From: Pomphorhynchus laevis
Taxonomy: Eukaryota; Acanthocephala; Palaeacanthocephala; Echinorhynchida; Pomphorhynchidae
Length of the DNA stretch: 64,000 bases
Assembly: GCA_012934845.2 (NCBI GenBank)
Contig: WNNJ02003860.1
Span: 1 to 64,000 of the forward strand
Reading direction: 5' to 3'
The notes beneath the pieces are model-generated. The model saw nothing but the letters and a program-made list of their open reading frames with translations. It did not search any database and was not told the DNA's origin. The position numbers were made by a program, and so were the translations under genes. This document shows positions 12,041-23,724 of this stretch, in pieces. The stretch's first letter is position 1; the number at the start of each line of letters is the position of its first letter.

Positions 12041-12730
12041 ATGGCACTACTGAACCACGTAGAACCATAATCATATATGCACTCGCTTCGAACATCTTTG
12101 TAACTCCAATTACAGAAATGAAAAACGAATAGTAAGATATCTGACATGATATTTTACCTTCATCGCTTGGTCTATTGAAATTTTTAGTAACCTATTTGAG
12201 CCAACTTTTTATAGGTTTTCCAACAGTGTGTGAATATTGCTGCTTTTAACATTTTTTCGATCAGTGGAAATTGGTGTCTAACTATTTCTATAACCATCTA
12301 GACATATTTCGGGTGGTAATTTATAAGATATATATTCCTCGTGATAATTTAGCAATAGTAAACTTAAATAATTTTAATTAGTTATTTGCTTCCAGCACTG
12401 CACGAATCACGGTGCAACTTTTACTCGTCCTACATTAAATATTTTTCCTATCTTAGCCACATCGATTTAAACAATAACTCAGATGCCACCTATTTGAATA
12501 TTGTTTGCACTCAATATATTGCCTACACAAACTTACTTACAATACTAAAACCAGTATCATATGGTATTACTGAACAACGTAGAACCATCATCAGATATAC
12601 ACTCGGTACGAACATCTTAGTAACTCCAATTACATGTGAAGGCATACGTTAACTAATTAAAGACAAATAGCAAGATATATTGTATTATATTTTATTTTCA
12701 TTGCTTAATGTATTGAATTTTTTAATCAAC
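12041..12730. repeat. Diverged direct repeat, two units
   Basis: A ~150 bp unit occurs at 12041-12190 and 12555-12720, recognisable by ACTGAACCACGTAGAACCAT / ACTGAACAACGTAGAACCAT, then CTCGCTTCGAACATC / CTCGGTACGAACATC and TAACTCCAATTACA. The 88-codon open frame across the second unit has no recognisable domain and I do not call it a gene. Confidence 0.6.
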
Positions 12731-12732
12731 GT

Positions 12733-12880
12733 GACTGACAATCAGTCATGTATAATATAGTTTTATATTTTCTTAATTGAAACACATTTTTTTTTCAATT
12801 TTTCTAAGTTAAATAAAAAATCCATTTAATCAGCGAATCAGCGACCTAGCCAATAAAATATGTGTTTCTTAAATAATTTT
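12733..12880. repeat. Direct repeat, left copy (partner at 18027-18175)
   Basis: Begins near GACAATCAGTCATGTATAAT and includes GCGACCTAGCCAATAAAATA, matched by 18027-18175 in the same orientation at roughly 85-90% by eye. The pair brackets ~5.1 kb holding a reverse-transcriptase fossil and an L2/CR1-like LINE. May be two copies of a dispersed repeat or a segmental duplication. Confidence 0.7.
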
Positions 12881-12929
12881 TTTATGTTGTAATTTATAGA
12901 AGAACATTCAAGTAAAACAAATGTTAAGC

Positions 12930-15300
12930 GTAAAATATGCCATACCGGGCAATTGGTTTGCTAAAACATATCTTAATCGACTTACAACGCATACACAAGG
13001 CGACCATGACAGATCAGAATACCCTTACGGGCGTTTCATTCCTTGATCGCGAAGCGCGTAGTCGTCCCTCACGAGGGTGCTGCTTGGGTGATTTCCGATT
13101 GGATCCCTCCGATTCCCGAAACAACAGGAATTGGCACGCCCCATCCCAAAACCTATGATCATCCGGATCCTGGCAAGGTTATCAGCATAATTGCTCTGGT
13201 GACGCTCCGAAAAGACTTTTGCGACCCTCTTCACTAGCCGTTCAATCTCCACCCCCATGCCACCTTGAGTCGGCACAATTAAAGGTATAAATGTCGCGCA
13301 TTCTATAGCACCAATCCGCTCCGCGTACTTCGCATGTTTGCGATGTTTATGAAACTCGAAGGCGGCATGAAACTCGAAGGGGCCATCGTGGCGTACGAAC
13401 AAGCATGAGAATTAAATAGAGCCATGTCCAATAAGAACCGTTTAGTTGGTACACTATACAGACCCGTGCATAACACATCCAAAATGGGTGAATACGTCAG
13501 CAGATTCCAGTGGCGCTAATGTCCGTTCGATTTGTGACGTTGAACACACTTCGGAAACTACGTTTGCGAATGTGTCCCTTACCACATTATGCATAATAAT
13601 CGCATTCCCCCTCGCTTACAAGACAATGCATGTGCAACGGAGTTGTTATCTTCACAGCCACATCTAGCTGACGCATCGATGATATCCCAGCCGTACCTGA
13701 CAGCCAGTCCATCACGGAATTCACGGTTGCTAAATCTAAACTTGCGATCGTTGCACACTCTCGCTGAAAGTTAGGTAGACGCCCCTTTTGTGATGCATAC
13801 CTCAAGATGTTGCCGACTAGGTCGTTACAAGTTGCCTGTACTTTACTCATTGCCTCTTCACCATATGTTTTTTGAGGTGCCGAACCTCCAACATAGCTGC
13901 CAGTTGCTTCCGTTCCAGTTCCGACGCTGAATCCAACTCCGACAGAGTGGCACAAAGCTTGGACGAACAATTCCATTCGATATCAACGGATTCACACGAA
14001 TTGAATATTCCTCAGCCACCTAACGAGATGGGTAGACTCAATACATCTCGCCACATGTTTGATATAACAGATCTAGTCATTCTGACTAAGAACAGCTCTC
14101 TGTTCGCTATTTCGAGAGGCATGAACCATTTAGGATCACAACAACAGGCACGTTGTCCATTTATGTTGCACGGCAAATACTAGGGCTGAGTATGCAAGTT
14201 GTTGAAAGCTGTTGAATACCTCACTTAATCTCTTAACCAGGACCACCCATTGCTTACTGATTCGAAATAAGATGACACGTCTGCGGGGGACCCGAAACAG
14301 GAATCGTCATTATACCATCGCTGCTTAATGGTAGGGTGTAATTGGCTTAATCGTCTGATCATAGGTATGGTGGCCGCTGCAAAGGCTACCATTGCTAAAG
14401 GGTCGCCTTGGGTTAGACCTTCGCGCGATAAAATAATATCATTCTCAATCGTGAGCATATGATCGCGACAGTAGGTGTTATCTAGGAAATGGGAAAGGCC
14501 CAGACAGATCTTTGCCATATTAGCAAGCACTAATTTCCAGTTTATTGTATTAAATGCGCTGTGAGCGTCTATCACGAGTAGATAATGTGATGGTGAATTC
14601 TTAATGGAGTCTCGCATATCCCGAATGATGAATTCGGTACCTTCTTTTTGCCCCGCACAAAGCTGTAGGTTACCAGCCACAGATTTCTTAAAGGGCGAAA
14701 TGATTGATAATATTGATTTGACCATTATAAGTCTATACACTTCGTCAATTCCTATCGGGCGAACTCCGGGACACTTATCAAGGGCTATCAGTCTACATGC
14801 AACTAGAGAATCTGTCAATCCCACAGGAACACGTCCGCTGCCCAGCATTTTCGCCAAGGATGCATGCACATATGCTAATTTAAGTGAATACCTGTCAAAC
14901 GATGTGAGCATATGACGCCATGAGAGGGCATTTACACCTGAAGGCCCTGTTGAACCGGATGTTCCCTTAGCACTTGATTAGATTAAAGTTGCGTCGATGG
15001 CTTTAAAGAGGGAATAGTGGAAGTTAACGCATTATCTGTATAATTCGGTAAGTAGGTTTTCCACATCGATATCATAACCTGGTGTATGTATACTCTCTAG
15101 AACCGATTTGACAGTGACATTTTCAATGATTTCGTTTGGGCTAAGGCATCTGCCGCTCGGATTATCGTCGATTATGCGGATTGGTCTTTGTATTACCACC
15201 CAACCAATAATAGAGAAACTTCGCGAAAGACGAATATAATGGTACGGCCACGTTATCCGCGCAAGCAAAATGATGTTTGGTGTTTATGCCTCTTCATGAA
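12930..15300 (-). pseudogene. Reverse-transcriptase element fossil, clade uncertain
   Basis: The longest open part (14225-14911) has PGVRPIGIDEVYR, LQLCAGQKEG, LLVIDAHSAFNTINW, REGLTQGDPLAM and WYNDD, the order seen in an animal and algal reverse-transcriptase family with PGVRPIG...LCAGQ...QGDPLAM...WYADD motifs. Further C-terminal sequence of the same family lies at 13025-13402 (TFIPLIVPTQGGMGVE) and 13587-13976. I cannot place it between the non-LTR and tyrosine-recombinase groups, so it is treated as a fossil: broken, with several breaks, moderately old. A second copy is at about 59.8-61.1 kb. Confidence 0.7.
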
Positions 15301-15789
15301 GAAAACATAGTGATATAATTATGAGTACAACATTAAGTGTCCCAAGGCGGGTGTAACAACAAATTATATTTTATATACTGAAATAGCTAACCCGCTGTGC
15401 TGCGATACGGGGTACCGTTTCTACATGACATAGAACGAGCAATGAAACGAATAAACTTTTCCCCTTGGGGTTCCATCCTCCGTAAGCGTTGATAAGGGAA
15501 GGCTCGACCTACAATTTTTTGCTTAAATTTATTTTCTCATAATATTATGTAGATTTATATATTTTACAATTTTCTGTTTGATGTTATTTTTATTGCAGGC
15601 ACCTACCCTCCTGTAGCAGCTCAGGTATCTTATATTTTCGCCATAAATGGAGGCGACGTGTCATGCAAGAGTGGATTATTCGGGATTTCTAAGAACAAAT
15701 TTTATGTAATACACACTGATACAATATCGTTACTTTCATCAGAGCAAATTCGTCGTCACCGGGTAAACATGCACTGCGGGTGGACATAT

Positions 15790-17475
15790 CATGTTTCTTA
15801 AATAATAATAATAATTTATTTAACGTGGCAAACGCGTGCCAACTGTACGCTTACAAGACCACTAACAAAAAAGAATACAACAAAAGTCACAGGTTAATTA
15901 GTTAATTGTTGAAATGGAATTGGATTTGGCGTTTGAAGCACGGCATTGATGTTGATTGGCGGATTTGAATGGACAGATTATTCCACGAGAGAGGAGCAGC
16001 CACAACAAAAGAGCGGAAGCCAAAAGATGTAGAGTAGTTTGGGAGATGTAAAAGAAAGAAAATTACGGGAACGCAAGAAACAGGACGAGAATTGTCGAGA
16101 AAAGGAAGTTTGAGAAATGAAGGGGTATGAGAAGTTACAAGGCCGAAAGCAACGAGAAGACGGATTTGAACACGACAATAAATTGTAGGCAAATCGAGAG
16201 AAGCAAGATGGTGAGATGTATGATCAAAACGACGAAGACGGAAGAGAACTTAGACGGCTGCGTTCATGATGCGTTGTAAAGAAAGAAGAGTGGATTTAGG
16301 TTAGTTGGAAAATTGACTAAAACAGTAATCAAGTCTTGAGAAAATGAGAGAAGATATGAGAGTCATACATGAAGGAAAATCGATCAATCTACTAATTTGA
16401 CGGAGGTTGCGGAGAATCAGGGTAGATGAGCGTACTTTATCTCTAGCGAAAGGTTTAAGTAAAAGTCTGTTGTAGAAATGGAGGCCTAGGAAAACGAGAT
16501 TGTCAACGATAGGGAAAATTGTAGAATTTAATGATACAAAGGGAGGTTCTACGTCGAAGCATCGAGGAAGGATCCACATTATTTTTGATTTAATAGTCTT
16601 CAGAGAAAAACGAAGAGAAGATGATTGAAAATTGAGGCACGACAGTTGTAAGCAGAACACACTAAGATAATGAATACGATAAGCAAGTGTGTTAGCATAG
16701 ATGATAATGTCATCAGCATATCGCATAGCATGAAAGTTAAATGTATGAGAAATAGAAGACAAATCCGAGAAGAAGAGAGAAAAATAGAGGGCCTAATACG
16801 GAGCCTTGTGGAACACCGGACGGGATGGAAGAAGGATGGGAAAGATAAGAATTAGAACAAACGCTAAAAGTACGGTTTGATAGATATGAAGAAAACCAAG
16901 CTACATTGTGTAAAGGGAAGTCATAATCATGATGAAGACGATGGAGAAGAATCGAGTGATTGACTATGCCGAAAGCAGATGATAGATCAAGAGAAACTAT
17001 GACACTACATAATTTTTGATCGTGCGAGATTAGTAAGTCGTTATAAACTTTAAGACATGCAATTTCAGTAGAGTGATTAGAGCGAAAATCAGCTTGGAAG
17101 GGAGGGAAAAAGTTAGAGGAAAATATATATGCATTTCTAATACATCTAACCTCAATCACCTTCTGACTATTCTCAATATCCTTGAGAACAAGACGCTAAA
17201 TGAGTTTAGAGGGTTCGGAGAAGTGAAATAGAACGGTACGAAGATGGTAGTGAAGGGTCAAAAGATTGCTTTTTGAGGAGAGGGAGAACAGTGGCGCATT
17301 TCCAGTTGGAAGGAAATGTGTGGTTGCGGATAGACAAGTTGAACAAAGTGGTTAGGAATGGTGAGATAGATGAGCAGATTTTTTAAGCAAGTAGGTGGGA
17401 ATTGGGTCAGAAGGAGAGTTATTATTAGGTAATAACAGAATAATTAATTGCTTAATTAAATATTATTTAATTTAG
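15790..17475 (-). mobile_element. L2/CR1-like LINE, 5'-truncated and decayed (copy 1)
   Basis: Minus-strand pieces in order: STEIACLKVYNDL, DLSSAFGIVNHSILLHRL, SGVPQGSVLGPLF (16737-17159); MRYADDIIIYA, VFLGLHF (16301-16762); then the typical C-terminal block LPTIYCRVQIRLLVAFGLVTSHTPSFL region and AAPLSWNNLSIQIR...FKRQIQFH (15902-16200). Catalytic YADD is kept, but the frame changes at least twice and the DFS-type motif reads SSAFG. The element is closely related, almost identical over tens of bases, to copy 2 at 39.24-40.22 kb, so the family moved fairly recently. The endonuclease is missing. Confidence 0.85.
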
Positions 17476-17478
17476 GTA

Positions 17479-17521
17479 TTGACCCAACATAATCATCATA
17501 TTGATGATTATGTTGGGTCAA
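17479..17521. repeat. 20 bp perfect inverted repeat at the start of an R repeat
   Basis: TTGACCCAACATAATCATCA, three bases, then its exact complement. The right arm contains TGTTGGGTCA, the motif that opens R repeat copies at 48.43 and 51.50 kb, and it is followed here by CCGAAACATGATAA and CAGTTCCTCCTGATGATCTC as in R. Confidence 0.85.
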
Positions 17522-18000
17522 GGAACATGATCCGAAACATGATAATCTAACAGTTCCTCCTGATGATCTCCAATCTCAATTCTAATACATCTAACCTCAA
17601 TCACCGTCTGACTATTCTCAATATTCTTCTGCCTAGTGGACCCGGATGTTTCCAGCGCTTGAGCCATGCTCGTCTTTCGATTCTGACTGGTCTTTCTAAG
17701 TGTCGACTCCGTCACTCTTTTCATGTGTATAATCGCTTTCTTAGACGTTCTCCCAACTCACTCCAAATATCTGTGCATCCTACCGTTCTCTCCACCATTC
17801 CTATCTCATTCTTATACGTACTAAACTTACTCTCTTTTGACTAAATCAACCCGAGTTCCCTTCCAACTTTAAATATCATTAAAAAATCGTAAACTCAATT
17901 CTTTCACAATAATCTACTCTTTCAACATAAATCCTGATGAATCCAAAAGGATTAAAAATCCAATGGGGATCATAAATGATCCTGATGAATCCAAGGGATC
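17502..18000. other. R-repeat head plus unassigned sequence
   Basis: 17502-17600 is the head of repeat R. It is followed by a ~25 bp piece (TCTAATACATCTAACCTCAA) shared with 17137-17160 in the neighbouring LINE. 17610-17850 is CT-rich with a 93-codon open frame of low-complexity composition that I do not recognise. 17930-18010 holds a short repeated phrase TCCTGATGAATCCAA. Confidence 0.5.
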
Positions 18001-18026
18001 TTAAATCCAAGGGGCATATGGATAGT

Positions 18027-18175
18027 CTATTGACAATCAATCATGTTTAATATAGTTTCTAAATTTTTTAGATCAAAAAAAACTATTTTTTATTTTTCAA
18101 AGTTAAATAAAAAATTCATTTAATGCACGAATCAGCGACCTAGCCAATAAAATATGTGAGCTTCTTAAATATTAT
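18027..18175. repeat. Direct repeat, right copy (partner at 12733-12880)
   Basis: Contains TTTAATGCACGAATCAGCGA and CCTAGCCAATAAAATATGTG. See the left copy for context. Confidence 0.7.
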
Positions 18176-18199
18176 TGTTATTATATATTGATGATATTA

Positions 18200-18640
18200 C
18201 TTATATTCAGGTATTAAAACGCAATATGGTTTCCAAGTTAAAAAACTAGATCTCTTATTAAGATCAAATGTCTATCACGCATTAGCTACTTGTTTCTATA
18301 AAATGTATGCTTTTATTTAGTCTTGCTTTTGGTTAGATTCGTCTTGAATATTTCACTGAAAGTTCGTAAAATATTATTATTTTTAATTATTAATTAAAAA
18401 TTCATATTATAAGAAATATATCCATCCTTATCTATGTTTAAAATTTTTTTATTTCCAGGAACTATCAGGTATAGTTAAACGACAAACTAACCAGATTCCA
18501 TCTGTAGACATTTGCGTCGAAATCAGCCTTTCAGAAATTCAGAGGTTTACCCTCTGAATTTCTTGTGGTTTTTGTGCCAATAAACTAATCCGCAACCTTT
18601 CCAATAAGCACATATTAACATCCAACAAGTCAACTCAAAC
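18200..18640. other. AT-rich spacer with a small hairpin
   Basis: No gene recognised. A hairpin is visible at 18532-18562 (AGAAATTCAGAGG / CCTCTGAATTTCT). Confidence 0.5.
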
Positions 18641-19260
18641 TACGCCCGTCGCTTCTAATATATTTTCTCCACCCACCGACCCTGCCACTATATTCACTTC
18701 CCATTATATGTCATCTACACTCCTCGACACCCCCGTCCCGTCCTTCACGTCTCGTTTCTCAATAACTTGCATCCATCAATCAAAATCATCTCCACCAACC
18801 TCCACGATCCTTCCACTAATAACCCTTCCTCACATCCTTGCCACCCTCTTTATATCATCATCCTCTGTATCCCGTCGTCAAACCAAATCCTTCCAAATCA
18901 TCAACTGTCAGCTCTTCCATCGTGATCTCACCCACTCAAGTCAGTCGTCCTCCTTTACAGAAGCGCTTTTCTTCTCGCGATCGTTGCGTCATCGTCACTA
19001 ATATCACTCCTTTCAACTCTTTATCTCACCAAGCACGTCTCGACCACGATGTTTCCGCCTTTAGATCCATCCTCTCGTCTATTGTTCCTGCGGATAAACC
19101 ATCCCTTTCAAGGACATTCATCCTGTCGCATTTATCCGTCTAAACAAATTTCAATCTAATCCTTCCCAGCCCCTCCCCTGAAAATTTTTTTCAAGCATTG
19201 CTCTCACGCGTCTTCTGTGCTCTCTCAACGATTTAAACTCATGTCATCTTCAACCACTCG
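18640..19260 (+). pseudogene. LINE ORF1 remnant (CR1/L2-type)
   Basis: CT-rich, on the plus strand. The frame at 18838-19143 reads RDRCVIVTNITPFNSLSHQARLDHDVSAFRSILSSIV, resembling the middle of CR1/L2-type ORF1 proteins, where a conserved nickname-like stretch RDRS.N.ILFNLPE..S.. is followed by DL..F..IL. and a VRLGK motif (here LSV followed by FN in another frame). Frame changes separate the pieces. It directly precedes the RTE/Rex3-like LINE but is of a different type, so it is probably a separate insertion. Confidence 0.45.
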
Positions 19261-19329
19261 AATTTTCCTCGATCGACTTCGAATTTAAACGACCTCGAAT
19301 TATGCCCGAAGTCGTTTAAAAACTTCGTA

Positions 19330-20870
19330 ATTACAAGTCTTATGAATTAGATGAGATTCGACCTGAAGCTTTAAAGGCTTTCGACGTTGTTGCCATGAAG
19401 TGGCTAACACGGATCTTCAATGTTGCGTTGAAGTCGGACAAGGTTCCTAGTGAGTAGCGAACTGGGGGTGGTGGTACCGATCTTTAATAAAGGTAACCGA
19501 AGAGTGTGTTTCAATAATCAGGGCATCACTCTTATTAGCCAAACTGGTAAGCTATTTGCTAGGATTCTTGAGTTAAGGATACGGTCTATAGTTGATGGAC
19601 AGTTGCAAGAGGGACAATGTGGCTTTCGTCCAGGTCTTGAAACTACGGATCCGCTCTTTACTCTTTCAACTATCAATTGAATAGTCTTGGGAGTTCGCTC
19701 AACCGGTTTGCATGTGCTTTGTAGATTTGGAGAAGGTGTTCTTCCGAGTTTCGCAAGAGAGATTGCAGGAGGTACTAAGGGAGTATGGGGTAACACACTA
19801 TCGTCGGGTAGTTGTGGCTGATCTGTTTGAACAAAGTATGAGTTGTGTTCGTGTTCTAGGTAGGAAGTTTGAATCATTTCCAGTAGGCGTTAAACTTCGT
19901 CAGGGTTGTTTTTTGTCTTCATTTTTGGTCCTTGTTTACATGGACAAAATTCCGAGACGGGCTGCTCTGACGGATGTCGGCCTTCAGTTCGGTTCGATTA
20001 GGATACCATCTTTGTCTTTTGCAGATGACATTGTTTTGTTGGATTCTTGTCCTGAGGACTTACAATACTTATTTGAACGATTCACGATGAAATGCCAAGC
20101 GGCAGGGATGTTGGTTATTACCTCCCAGACTGTCTCTATGGGTTCGTCTCGAAATTAGATGATAATGTCAATCCGGATTGGGGAAAAGGTTCTTCTTTGT
20201 GTGGAGGATTTCAAGTATCTTGGGGTATTGCTCTCGAGTGTCAGCAGAAACATCAATGAAATTGAGAAGCGGATTTGTGCAGCTAATGCAGCAATTCGTC
20301 TTTTGTACATATATGTCGTGGTGAAGCGGGATTTGAGTCTTCGAATGAAGCTTTCAGTTTACCAAGCAATCTTCGTTCCTATCTTAACATATGGTCATGA
20401 ACTTTGGGTTACGACCAAAAAGATAATATTTCGCATACAGGCGCCAGAAATGAGGTTCCTTCGCGGTGTGGCCGCCCTTAGTTTTATCGATGAGGCTAGA
20501 AATTCGGTCATACGGGATGGACTCGGATTAAAGTCGCTGCTTCTCCACATCGAATAAAGTCAGCTGAGATGGTTAGGACACGTTCTGAGGATGTTTATGG
20601 ATCACCTTCATCGGACGTTTTCCAGGCCGGACTTTCTGGAAAGAGACCTAGAGGTAGACCTCGGTACCGTTGGAGAGATCAAATCTCAAAACTGGCAAAG
20701 ATCGCCTTGGGATATCTGAAAGAAAACTATGGTCTGTCGCCCAGTATCGCGATGTCTGGAGTAGTTTGGTTCGTGCACTGCCTCCACGACCCGACACTCG
20801 GGCCAGTAGTTGACATAAAAAATCTTGTATATTATTTGTTTTTTCCTGTCTAGAAATTGTTGTTGTTGAT
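19330..20870 (+). mobile_element. RTE/Rex3-like LINE, 5'-truncated reverse transcriptase (copy A)
   Basis: Plus-strand reading gives VVPIFNKGNRRVC, QGITLISQTGKLFARILELRI, QEGQCGFRPG, MCFVDLEKVFFRV, RQGCFLSSFL, SLSFADDIVLLDS, EDFKYLGVLLSS, VVVKRDLSLRMKLSVYQAIF and RPRGRPRYRWRDQISKLA. The order and wording match a LINE family abundant in fish and found in several invertebrates, related to RTE/Rex3. YADD-type FADD is present. The frame is broken at about 20155 and elsewhere; the endonuclease is gone. The 3' end near 20860 carries a short GTTGTTGTTGATAA simple repeat, typical of RTE tails. Copy B at 56.7-59.7 kb retains the endonuclease. Confidence 0.85.
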
Positions 20871-21029
20871 AACGAGTACGGAAAAAGATAACTTATCACG
20901 AAGGAATCTTTAGTGGTATATTCTGAGAGATCGTTTTGCTAAAACCACTTCTAAAAGCTGTTAAACAAAACCATTTAAAAAGAATTTGTTAAAAATTACA
21001 GATTTTATAGTGACTGATTCATCACTGCA

Positions 21030-22690
21030 ATCCACGGGTATACTTAAGGATGTCACGTCGTTCGCAGAAAAGAGGATGTCATAGGTTTGATAAATAAAAA
21101 TGAGATTATGCTAATATCAAATCAATAATAAATTTTACAGCTCCTTTGTTCCTGAAAAGAGCTGTAAGTAATCTACAGAGGCTAAGAGAATCGTATCCTG
21201 AAATTTTTGGTCATACCATCAAATTGATATTCAACCAGGATGACCTAAAATTCAGCTATCCATAGTTCTGTCGATCTTAGCGATATGGTCACTTTTCAAA
21301 TATGTTTAAAATGTGATCCCCGTTGTGTGCACTGCGGAGCGAGCATGAACAACAGATCTGTGAAAAAATGAGAAAAAACCTAGATGTGTCAATTGCGAGT
21401 GTTCATATATGGCGTATTATCACGCGTGTACCCATTTAAAGTATTATTTAAAGTGGGTGTACGGGAAAAATAAAAGAGTATGGGAAGGAGCACATTCTTA
21501 TATTCAACCAATTAAAAAACAGTCTGTTGATCAGCATGCTTCAAAAATGAGAATGTTGATTGACAGGCTGAATGAGCTAGAAAATAAAATGGCGATAAAA
21601 GCTGCAGAGATGTTGCTATCTTTATTATGGTGGTCAACCATAAAAAAAGATCACTTTCGGTCTTGGAGAGCTGCATCTTCCAAATGGATCGCTTCAAAAG
21701 ACTTTGGAGCTATAATCAAAGAAATAAAAACATTACTCAAATGCAATGATGTACTTCGATGATGTGAAGCTTCCAACGAGGTCAAAGCTTATTCTCCATA
21801 ATATTTATCTAATGCAAGATGATATCACACATATCTCTTAGATCGAATCAAATCATGCGTTAGACGTCATTGGATGGCATCTCGTCGTGCGTGGTACCAC
21901 TAATTTGATCAACGAGGAACCCCGATGACAAATCGCTGCTAAACTGCTAGCTCACCGCTTGCAACCTTACGATATATTGCACTTAGAAAGATCATATTTA
22001 TTCCAAAGGGTTAATGGATATTAACGGCTAAGGACACGAGACCGATCACTATTTCCAGTAATATTGTGAAGGCCCATGAAAAATCTCCGACAAGATACCT
22101 GTCTCATCACTAAGAATCTCGAGAATTTTTGGGTGATCACATTTACTGTTTTCTTAGTGATATGAGAACTGTAAAAACAGTCAGGGCCTTGCTGGTTTTT
22201 TTCACATGGTTCATGCCCGGCGCTGATATATTCTCTGGACGTGTTTGCGGTTTTTGACAATCTCATAATCTGCTCAGTGATGAAAAAGTTGAATAAAAGA
22301 TGAGGTTCCAATAAACATTCTACGTCAAGTATGGGGAACTTTGGAAAGCAGAAATTCTTACCTGGAAGACGACAAGGGTCCGTTTTAAAAGCTATCCATT
22401 GGCCTGATCAAGAATCCCCTTTATCGTCAATTTTGTACGATTACGACAAGGGGAGCCTTGGATGGACTCTTTGATAGAAACACTAAGGATACTATCTACA
22501 CCGATGATATATCACTAGTGTTTAAAAGAAACTCCTTGTTTGATAATATATTCGACAACATAGTGAAGTATGTTGTGTTAGAGATTTCTAGACGTCTATC
22601 TAAGTTGGGTGTGTCGCTAAACCCAACAAAAAGCAATTTCATTTACTACAGATTTCGCGAACTAGGACGCCATACTTAATTATTTGCTGT
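21030..22690 (+). mobile_element. LINE reverse-transcriptase pseudogene, third family
   Basis: Plus-strand pieces: an N-terminal linker frame 21409-21762 of unknown match; around 21985-22100 LRKIIFIPKG and, in another frame, KDTRPITISSNIVKAHEKSP, which is the IPKP...RPISL... block of LINE reverse transcriptases; around 22420 a LRQGEP-like SPLSSILYDYD block; then TIYTDDISLVFKRNS and SRRLSKLGVSLNPTKSNFIYY (22458-22679), the YADD palm motif (A replaced by T) and thumb. Several frame changes. Probably Jockey/R1-like, but the clade is not certain. Confidence 0.65.
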
Positions 22691-22814
22691 TCTTCATGTA
22701 AAGCGGAAGATACAAATAATGATACAGGGATGTTTTCGGATCTAGGCTGCACTAAAAATCGGGCATGGCAATGTTTTTAATCAGTAAAAATTAGAATACA
22801 GTTGTTCTGGCGAG

Positions 22815-22965
22815 CGAGAAGATGAAATCAAATCAGCTAACTGAGTCTACGTATTTAATATAATTATAAAATAAACAAAACATAATAATGCTAAATCAAA
22901 ATTTAATAATTAAATAATAAAATAAATAATTGATATGAGATAATACGTATATATTTAGAAAAAAA
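22815..22965 (-). repeat. R repeat, reverse copy
   Basis: Minus strand carries TTAGCATTATTATGTTTTGT, ATTATATTAAATACGTAGAC and TCAGTTAGCTGATTTGATT, the tail of the dispersed AT-rich repeat R best seen at 48.5-48.7 kb. It lies at the 3' side of the ORF1 copy at 22.99-23.69 kb. Confidence 0.8.
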
Positions 22966-22989
22966 TAATTTAATAATGATGAGTATATA

Positions 22990-23690
22990 TATGTTGTCAA
23001 GTAATCTGTGCCAATATGGAGGAATTTGACATTGCATCCCATAAAGGGATTGCAGCTAAAATGCGAAATTATATCTGCGTTCTCCACCTGAGTGGAGGCA
23101 AACGCAATGGGGAGAAGAGTTTCTTCTTACACATTATAAACATAGTGTTCGTTAATTTGAATCTCTTTTCAATCATTCTTAAATTATCCTTGTCCAACTC
23201 AGGAGGAAGGTTGGAAATCTTCACCGAAGCCATAATAGGTTTATATATGATCTCACACAGTGAGTATAGATCGTTTGCAGCGTGTTGCTTAAATTCATTT
23301 GCAAGTTATGACGTTACAAACGATATTCGGATTGTTAACTCATGATATCGAAGAGAGTTGAAGAGGACACGATTTTTATATTTATCAGAAAATTCTTTTA
23401 AGAATATTCGAAGATCTTGGAGCACTCTAAGGCTCCTTGAATTTTATATTTATCAGGTTTGTGAGTTTTCTCACACGGGGAAGTTCCTCCTGTTTAGTAA
23501 CATTAATTAAAAGCACACTAACGTGTTTGTCCTTTAAACTGATGATATGAATCTCCAATTTTATCTTAATATCTTCTTGGTCTTTGGAAACGTTGATTGT
23601 TTTCTGTATGAAATTGCTTAAGTTTTTACTTTCCTTTGATGCTCCGTTACCTGCGTATTCAAATTTCGACATTTCTTGTTCATGTTTTCG
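22990..23690 (-). pseudogene. LINE ORF1 (gag-like) copy, ORF1-only
   Basis: Starts with MSKFEYAGNGASKESK (Met at 23672), close in form to MSKFSMSERSKN of the open copy at 34.4 kb, and ends in a KQEELPRVRKL block; downstream, in other frames, come VLFNSLRYHELTIRISFVTS, KPIMASVKISNLPPELDKDN and FSCNPFMGCNVKF, matching ILFN..KYYESEIKISFCTPDLA, KPILATIKINNMPTFISEED and CNPF of the same family. This is the PRE_C2HC-like region that precedes zinc knuckles in Jockey/R1-type ORF1. Zinc knuckles and ORF2 are absent; sequence passes into an R repeat. The 296 bp tandem array begins immediately upstream of its start codon. Confidence 0.75.
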
Positions 23691-23724
23691 ACATTTTTGT
23701 TCATGTGTAGGCTGTACAAATTAT

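Noticed and set aside
12386-12652. 88-codon open frame as a gene
   Set aside because: It lies across one unit of a diverged direct repeat, has no recognisable domain and no sign of coding constraint.
13025-13402. A separate host gene on the minus strand
   Set aside because: Its sequence matches the C-terminal block of the same reverse-transcriptase family seen at 14.2-14.9 kb.
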